The notes under the pieces were generated by a model. The model ran no database searches and was not told the origin of the DNA. It saw only the letters and a program-made list of their open reading frames with translations. A stretch of DNA of 19,678 nucleotides from Lentisphaeria bacterium (lineage in GTDB: Bacteria; Verrucomicrobiota; Lentisphaeria; Oligosphaerales; Oligosphaeraceae). Made by a program: the position numbers and the translations under genes. Below are positions 15,745-19,678 of this stretch, in pieces. Each line of letters opens with the position of its first letter. Position 1 is the stretch's first letter. The stretch is taken from positions 1 through 19,678 of the forward strand of contig JAEEXV010000203.1 in assembly GCA_016287975.1 (NCBI GenBank), in the 5' to 3' direction.

Positions 15745-15945
15745 CGCGCTGTTCCCCAAGAGGGTAGGCTATTGCCTGGTCAACGTCCCGAAAATGGTAG
15801 CCACGGCGGGACGCCGTGGCTTCGTCCGCATCGTCAAGCGCACTTTCCCTCAGGCGGGTCGGCAATGATCCCTCGTGAAGCAGACAATCCGGCATGACGA
15901 CTTGGCGAAATGGCGATGGAACCGACCCTCATGGGGAACAGCGCG
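15745..15945. mobile_element. 201-bp MITE with terminal inverted repeats and 8-bp target duplication
   Basis: The left end (CGCGCTGTTCCCCAAGAGGG..., 15745-15765) and right end (15925-15945) are inverted repeats matching at 20 of 21 positions; a further GG/CC pairs just inside. The element is bracketed by perfect direct repeats ATTACAAA at 15737-15744 and 15946-15953, as expected of a target-site duplication. Inside are hairpin copy C (15800-15820) and a 33-bp block (15891-15923, beginning GGCATGACGACTTGG) that recurs at 18585-18617. There is no transposase ORF, so it must be moved in trans. If transcribed, the ends pair into a roughly 20-bp stem just upstream of the ATPase ribosome-binding site. 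Confidence 0.8.
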
Positions 15946-15970
15946 ATTACAAAAACAATAGGAGGCAAGC

Positions 15971-17176
15971 ATGAGAATCAAGCGAGAAGAATATCTTGGG
16001 CGTCTGCAGTCCTGGCGGGACAAGAAAATCATCAAGGTCATCACAGGGGTTCGTCGCAGCGGGAAGTCCGTTCTAATGGAGATGTATGCCGAATGGCTTA
16101 GGGAACAGGGCGTGCCTGACGAACGGATTGTCAGCGTCAATCTGGAGGATCTGGACTTCGAGCATCTCTGCCAGCCCATGGCACTGCATACCTACGTCAA
16201 GGAACGGCTTTCCAAGGGAAAGACGACCTATGTGTTCATCGACGAGATTCAACTCTGCAAGGACTTTCCGAGAGTTGTGGACAGCCTCTATCTGCGCCCC
16301 GACATCGACATCTACATCACTGGCTCCAACGCCAGCCTGCTTTCCCACGAGATATCGACGCTGCTTTCAGGCAGATTTGTGGAAATCGGCATTCTCCCGC
16401 TCTCCTTCAGGGAATACGCGCAGGCCCGCCCTGCCCTTGTCGACCGCCAAAAACTGTACCGCGAATACATCACGGGCAGTTCCTTCCCGTATGCGTTGGA
16501 GCTGTCCAGCGCAGGGCGCGAAATCGACGACTATCTGGACGGACTCTACAACACCATATTGGTGAAGGATGTTCTGACCAGGCACCGCGTCCAGGACCCC
16601 CTGATTCTGGACAGTGTGGCCAAATTCGTATTCTCAAGCATTGGAAGCGAACTTTCCGTCAAGCGCATCGCCGACACCTTGACGTCAAACGGACGCAAGA
16701 CAGACAACAAGACGGTCGAGAAATACCTTGCCGCGCTATTGGAGAGTTTCATCATCTACCGTGCCGAGCGCTACGACATCAAGGGGAAGCAAATGCTGAA
16801 AACCCAGGAGAAATACTACGTGGCGGACGTCGGGCTGCGCAGACACCTTCTGGGAGGCCATTACCAGGATGCCGGTCATATTCTGGAAAATGTCGTCTAT
16901 CTGGAACTGCGGCGGCGGGGCGGCAAGGTGCGCGTAGGCAAAATCGGCGGGCTGGAGGTTGATTTCGTGGTGGAGAACTCCAAAGGCACGGAGTATTACC
17001 AGGTCGCCGCCAGCGTACGGGATTCCTCGACCCTGGAGCGCGAACTGGCGCCGTTCGGAAAAATCCGAGACCACCACCCCAAATTCATCCTGACCCTTGA
17101 CGAAGACCCCTCCGACAACATAGGCGGCATCCGCAAGATGAATGCCTTGGACTGGCTGGAAGGGATTCCAGCCTGA
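15971..17176 (+). CDS. P-loop ATPase, AAA_14/DUF4143 type
   Basis: A 401-residue protein typical in length and layout of the AAA_14-DUF4143 ATPases. Walker A is GVRRSGKS (about 26-33), Walker B is YVFIDEIQ (about 87-94), and ITGSNASLL (about 116-124) is a sensor-1-like strand. The C-terminal DUF4143 part includes a wHTH-like segment (LSVKRIADTLTSN) and LENVVYLELRRRG ... KIGGLEVDFVV, resembling a nuclease-like core. AGGAGG precedes the ATG by 6 bases. Members are common, often horizontally acquired, and of unknown cellular role. The gene looks less GC-rich than its neighbours. It is convergent with the second ATPase gene and has a MITE in its leader. Confidence 0.9.
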   Translation: MRIKREEYLGRLQSWRDKKIIKVITGVRRSGKSVLMEMYAEWLREQGVPDERIVSVNLEDLDFEHLCQPMALHTYVKERLSKGKTTYVFIDEIQLCKDFPRVVDSLYLRPDIDIYITGSNASLLSHEISTLLSGRFVEIGILPLSFREYAQARPALVDRQKLYREYITGSSFPYALELSSAGREIDDYLDGLYNTILVKDVLTRHRVQDPLILDSVAKFVFSSIGSELSVKRIADTLTSNGRKTDNKTVEKYLAALLESFIIYRAERYDIKGKQMLKTQEKYYVADVGLRRHLLGGHYQDAGHILENVVYLELRRRGGKVRVGKIGGLEVDFVVENSKGTEYYQVAASVRDSSTLERELAPFGKIRDHHPKFILTLDEDPSDNIGGIRKMNALDWLEGIPA

Positions 17177-17298
17177 CCCCATTGCCCGCATCCTCCCGCC
17201 CACGCCCATGTCGCGCGGAGAACTGGGCGTTCGGTTCTATCCTCAGGCGCTGTTCCCTATACAGAGCGACTGTCGCCGCCGTTTTCATGTCCGAAGGT

Positions 17299-17317
17299 GT
17301 TGCCATGGCAACCTTTT
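17299..17317 (+). terminator. possible terminator after the ATPase gene
   Basis: The perfect 14-bp palindrome GTTGCCATGGCAAC (17299-17312) is followed by CTTTTT. The usable hairpin is only 5 bp with a CATG loop, so it is weak. It could equally be a protein-binding palindrome. Confidence 0.3.
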
Positions 17318-17364
17318 TCGGGGCATCATCCAGGCAGTCGCCGACCCTCGTGGAAATCAGCGCA

Positions 17365-17395
17365 TATACCAAATGGTATTATGCCGTTTGGTATA
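17365..17395. repeat. AT-rich palindromic element at the 3' side of the second ATPase gene
   Basis: TATACCAAA (17365-17373) and TTTGGTATA (17387-17395) are perfect 9-bp inverted arms around a partly self-complementary centre containing GGTATTATGCC. A related palindrome (CCATTT ... AAATGG, sharing GGTATTAT) lies at 18638-18660 on the other side of the same gene. Confidence 0.6.
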
Positions 17396-17399
17396 ATCT

Positions 17400-18509
17400 C
17401 TATGCGTCCCGCTTCAGCCATTCGCGGAAGAATGGATTGCAGAAGCGGTATTCTCCATTCTCGTTGAGGTAGAGGATGTCGAGTTCAACCAGGCGCAGCA
17501 GGCTCTTGCGAATGCTGGCGGCGTTATGGAGATTGAGTTGCGCCATGAACGCCTGCCCCGTCAGCAACCTGCCGCCATACTTGGCGACGCCCCGCAGTAC
17601 CGTAAGTTGGCTCTGCGGCAACTGGGTCATCAGGGGAGTGTATGACTTGGATTCACGCGCGAAGATCAGTTCCAGCGCGGGACCGATGCTCTCCTCCGTG
17701 AGGGTGTCGCCTTCGTGGCTGGTCGCCCAGAGCGCATCGCACAGTTCCTGGACATCCCCGGAGATTCGGTCGGCGAGTTCCAGCACCTGCCGCAGGGTCG
17801 ATGCGTTGATCTTCCGTCCCGCCTGTGAAAAACGGTTTTGCAGGAATGGAATGAAGTCCTCATCATCAATGTGGCCGATGTCAAGGATGACCGCCGCCTT
17901 GTAGAAAGGCTGGCGGCTGTTTGTGAAAAGCATGGACATCTGGTTTCGGATGCTACCGAGGAAAACATACGACACCTCGGTCTGGAACTGAATCTTGCCC
18001 CGCAGCATTGCCAGGACCCCCTCGGAATCCTCCAACTTGAGGATGTCTTGAAATTCATCCAAAACCACGAAGCACCTCTGTTCCTCCCCGACCTTGGCTA
18101 TCGCGTCCATCAGCGTCTCCAACGATTCAATGGTCGATGAACTGCGCACATCCACGCCGATGGTCGCCCCGCCCGTCGGGTCGATCGTCACCGTCGGACG
18201 CAACGACGCCAGGAACTTCAGCAGTCGCGACAGAAATGAACTACGCTGGTCGAGCGCCGCCAAGGCGACTGTCAATTTCCTCGCCAGGTCATGAATCGTG
18301 CGAATCCCCAGGAGATCCACATATATGAAACGAATCCCCTGCGCCCGTCCCGCAACGTCCTTGACCAGCGAGGTCTTGCCTATTCGACGCTCACCCTGAA
18401 TCATCACATTCTGCCCTCCCTCTATCAGACGCATCAACTCCGATGCCTGCCGACGCCGCGGACAAAAGTAATCCCCCTGCACGACACACCCGTATCGAAA
18501 TGGATTCAT
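17400..18509 (-). CDS. P-loop ATPase with C-terminal winged-helix-like region
   Basis: A 369-residue ATPase of the archaeal-type ATPase_2/ORC-like group. Walker A is GERRIGKT (39-46), Walker B is CFVVLDEFQD (146-155, with D151-E152), and VFLGSIRNQM (about 182-191) is a sensor-like strand. The C-terminal part (about 305-369) is winged-helix-like, with SIRKSLLRLVELDILYLNENG and the typical end YRFCNPFFREWL. AAGGAG lies 6-7 bases before the ATG. Function in the cell is unknown; relatives are often found near mobile DNA. It is convergent with the other ATPase gene, separated by 223 bp. A MITE-like remnant and a palindrome precede its start. Confidence 0.85.
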   Translation of the reverse strand: MNPFRYGCVVQGDYFCPRRRQASELMRLIEGGQNVMIQGERRIGKTSLVKDVAGRAQGIRFIYVDLLGIRTIHDLARKLTVALAALDQRSSFLSRLLKFLASLRPTVTIDPTGGATIGVDVRSSSTIESLETLMDAIAKVGEEQRCFVVLDEFQDILKLEDSEGVLAMLRGKIQFQTEVSYVFLGSIRNQMSMLFTNSRQPFYKAAVILDIGHIDDEDFIPFLQNRFSQAGRKINASTLRQVLELADRISGDVQELCDALWATSHEGDTLTEESIGPALELIFARESKSYTPLMTQLPQSQLTVLRGVAKYGGRLLTGQAFMAQLNLHNAASIRKSLLRLVELDILYLNENGEYRFCNPFFREWLKRDA

Positions 18510-18537
18510 CGCAAACTCCTTGCTCTTTTTATACTAC

Positions 18538-18634
18538 AACTTTGTTCCCCATGAGGCAACCGCTCCTCAAACAGCAGGCATGTCGGCATGACGACATGAC
18601 GAAATGGCGATGGAACCTCACGCGGGACAGCGCT
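18538..18634. mobile_element. short, diverged MITE copy related to the 201-bp element
   Basis: The left part TTTGTTCCCCATGAGG and the right part CCTCACGCGGGACAGCGC are imperfect inverted repeats (11 of 14 in the core) resembling the ends of the 15745-15945 element. The internal 33-bp block at 18585-18617 matches 15891-15923 at 31 of 33 positions in the same orientation. The GCCACGGCG hairpin is missing, so this is an internally deleted family member of about 97 bp. Flanking bases show at best a degenerate duplication (6 of 8). It lies in the leader of the minus-strand ATPase gene. Confidence 0.6.
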
Positions 18635-18637
18635 ATA

Positions 18638-18660
18638 CCATTTAGTATAATACCAAATGG
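18638..18660. promoter_or_regulatory. 23-bp near-perfect palindrome upstream of the second ATPase gene
   Basis: CCATTT and AAATGG arms surround AGTATAATACC; only one symmetric pair mismatches. On the minus strand it contains TATACT, a possible -10 box for the ATPase gene, with no good -35. It may be an operator/promoter and is related to the palindrome at 17365-17395. Confidence 0.45.
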
Positions 18661-18828
18661 AACATTTTGCCATGCGCGCTTGAAAAAAACACCCCGCGCC
18701 GCTTGCGTGTACTCTGCACAGCGCACCTCGCCCTGCAGGAGATTCTGCCAGACGGCTTCGCCGCCCCGGCCGACATGACGCTCCTTCTCGCCTGGCCCTG
18801 ACGATACCACTGGCACTCCTTGCGGGCG

Positions 18829-18855
18829 CCGTCCCAGCCGTCCCAGTTGTCCCAG
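18829..18855. repeat. NNGTCCCAG 9-bp tandem repeat, second locus
   Basis: Three full units (CCGTCCCAG, CCGTCCCAG, TTGTCCCAG) and a decayed fourth, the same unit as at 7099-7132. Here it lies about 75 bp upstream of the promoter at 18931. The rest of 18661-18930 shows no gene or other feature I can support. Confidence 0.8.
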
Positions 18856-18930
18856 TTGTGTCCCCTTGAAAGCGTGGAAGGAGTTTCGCCAGGCACTGCC
18901 GTTTTTCCGAGTTTTTTTCGCAATCGGGGC

Positions 18931-18958
18931 TTGACAACCATTCCAAAGCGTATATAGT
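18931..18958 (+). promoter_or_regulatory. strong sigma70-type promoter upstream of the short RNA and tcdA
   Basis: Consensus TTGACA (18931-18936), a 16-bp spacer and TATAGT (18953-18958). Transcription would begin near 18965. Confidence 0.65.
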
Positions 18959-18964
18959 AAGGAC

Positions 18965-19040
18965 ATCGACCAAAGATTTGCGGCCTGTCATTGCGTACAA
19001 CACCCCCCCCTCCGTACGTGGTGCTCCAGGCCGCTTTTTT
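18965..19040 (+). ncRNA. candidate ~76-nt small RNA or attenuator with C-rich loop
   Basis: The predicted transcript starts after the promoter at 18931 and ends at an intrinsic terminator. GCGGCCTG (18980-18987) pairs perfectly with CAGGCCGC (19027-19034), followed by TTTTTT. Between the arms, GCGTAC (18993-18998) can pair with GTACGT (19014-19019), exposing a loop with eight consecutive C and then TCC. CACC at 19001 could alternatively pair with GGTG at 19020. It matches no riboswitch class I recognise. It could be an independent small RNA or a terminator-attenuator 17 nt ahead of tcdA. Confidence 0.5.
19035..19040 (+). terminator. T-run of the intrinsic terminator closing the short RNA
   Basis: Six T directly after the 8-bp GC-rich stem 18980-18987/19027-19034. 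It stands 17 bases before the tcdA start, so it would limit tcdA transcription from the 18931 promoter unless read through. Confidence 0.55.
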
Positions 19041-19057
19041 ATTCCCCTGAATTGGCT

Positions 19058-19678
19058 ATGCAGGAAGACGCCTTGGACAGACTGGAACTGCTGACTGGCG
19101 CGGAGGCCGTGGCGCGGCTGAAGCGCGCGGCGTTCCTGGTCTGCGGCCTGGGCGGCGGAGGCGCTGGTACGCTGCGGCGCGGGCATCGTGCTTCTCGCGG
19201 ACTGCGACATCGTGCGCCCCAGCAACCTGAACCGCCAGGCGGAGGCGCTCCACTCCACGCTCGGCCTCGCCAAATGCGACGCCCTTGCCGACCGTCTCCG
19301 GGACATCCGGCCCGATGCCGAAATCCTGCTGCGCCGCGAGCGCATCGTGCCGGAAGAGATCCCCGCGCTGCTGGAGGCGCGCCCATGGGATGCGGTCATC
19401 GACGCCATTGACGACCGCGCCGCCAAACTCGCGCTGCTGGAGGAATGCGTACGGCGCGGTCTGCGCGTCATCTCCAGCATGGGCGCCGCGAACAAAGTCC
19501 ATCCCGAACGCCTCACCGTCTGCGACCTCTCCGAGACGCAGGGCTGCCCGCTCGCGCGCATAATCCGCAAGAACCTGCGCAAGCATGGCATCGAGCGCGG
19601 CGTCATCTGCGTCTATTCCCCGGAGCCGCCTGTGCTCCATCCCGACGGCGAGCGTGAACTCCCCTCCGAGCGCCGTCC
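19058..19678 (+). pseudogene. tcdA: tcdA-like tRNA threonylcarbamoyladenosine dehydratase, frameshifted and cut by the window end
   Basis: An E1-like/ThiF-fold protein. The ATG at 19058 starts LDRLELLTGAEAVARLKRAAFLVCGLGG, the TcdA N-terminus. Homology then jumps frame at about 19151-19160 and continues to the window end: EALVRCGAGIVLLADCDIVRPSNLNRQ, DAVIDAIDDRAAK, VISSMGAANKVHP and PLARIIRKNLRKHGI. These are TcdA (CsdL/YgdL) hallmarks for ATP-dependent cyclisation of t6A37 in tRNA. The join lacks about five residues that should complete the nucleotide-binding GxGGVGS loop, consistent with a 17-nt deletion between GGCG repeats. Either the gene is inactivated or the assembly has an error. No Shine-Dalgarno is evident. 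Confidence 0.75.

Noticed and set aside
15745..15945. Retron-like or ends-paired structured RNA
   Set aside because: The end pairing resembles a retron a1/a2 stem, but no reverse transcriptase is present and the perfect target duplication is better explained by a MITE insertion.
18506..19606. 366-residue minus-strand ORF
   Set aside because: It crosses a MITE-like element, the GTCCCAG repeats, a terminator and the antisense of tcdA; no coherent domain.

Overview
The window is GC-rich chromosomal DNA from a carbohydrate-degrading bacterium. The best fit is the PVC superphylum, most likely Lentisphaerota (Victivallales-like). This is an inference from three things: a prepilin-type protein with an H-X9-DG C-terminal motif, very large secreted multidomain glycosidase-like proteins, and FG-GAP/PQQ-like propellers beside AraC-regulated glycoside hydrolases. 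No rRNA or tRNA gene is visible, so the phylum is not proven.

Layout. 1-2730 (+): the 3' part of an FG-GAP/PQQ-like beta-propeller gene, then two overlapping amidohydrolase-fold genes, the second with its metal ligands replaced. 2731-3202: a tandem duplicated, hairpin-rich intergenic repeat. 3203-5759 (-): an operon of a short CBM9-like remnant, a GH113-like cytoplasmic glycosidase and a secreted SGNH esterase whose catalytic blocks are circularly permuted. A strong promoter lies at 5731-5759. 6004-6900 (+): a divergent AraC-family regulator. 6941-9172 (+): promoter, short tandem repeats and a GH42 beta-galactosidase-like gene. 9185-9478: a GATTCA-based minisatellite. 9540-15241 (+): a prepilin-like gene and a 1657-residue secreted glycosidase-like protein, 20 bp apart. 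15242-18930: a repeat-rich, visibly less GC-rich region with two convergent P-loop ATPase genes, each with a MITE-like element in its leader. 18931-19678 (+): a promoter, a short terminator-ended RNA or attenuator, and a frameshifted, incomplete tcdA-like gene.

How the genes may work together (inference). The AraC regulator sits between a beta-mannanase-like/acetyl-esterase-like operon and a beta-galactosidase, which fits oligosaccharide (for example galactomannan) use. The prepilin plus giant secreted protein looks like an extracellular polysaccharide-attack unit. The 15.3-18.9 kb region behaves like an accessory, mobile-element-rich segment.

Most notable observations: the I-last block order of the SGNH hydrolase; a 201-bp MITE with 20/21-bp terminal inverted repeats and a perfect 8-bp target duplication that separates the promoter from the ribosome-binding site of an ATPase gene; a possible 76-nt RNA with a C-rich loop; and a CCC TGA C stop on the giant gene followed by a coding-like +1-frame tail.
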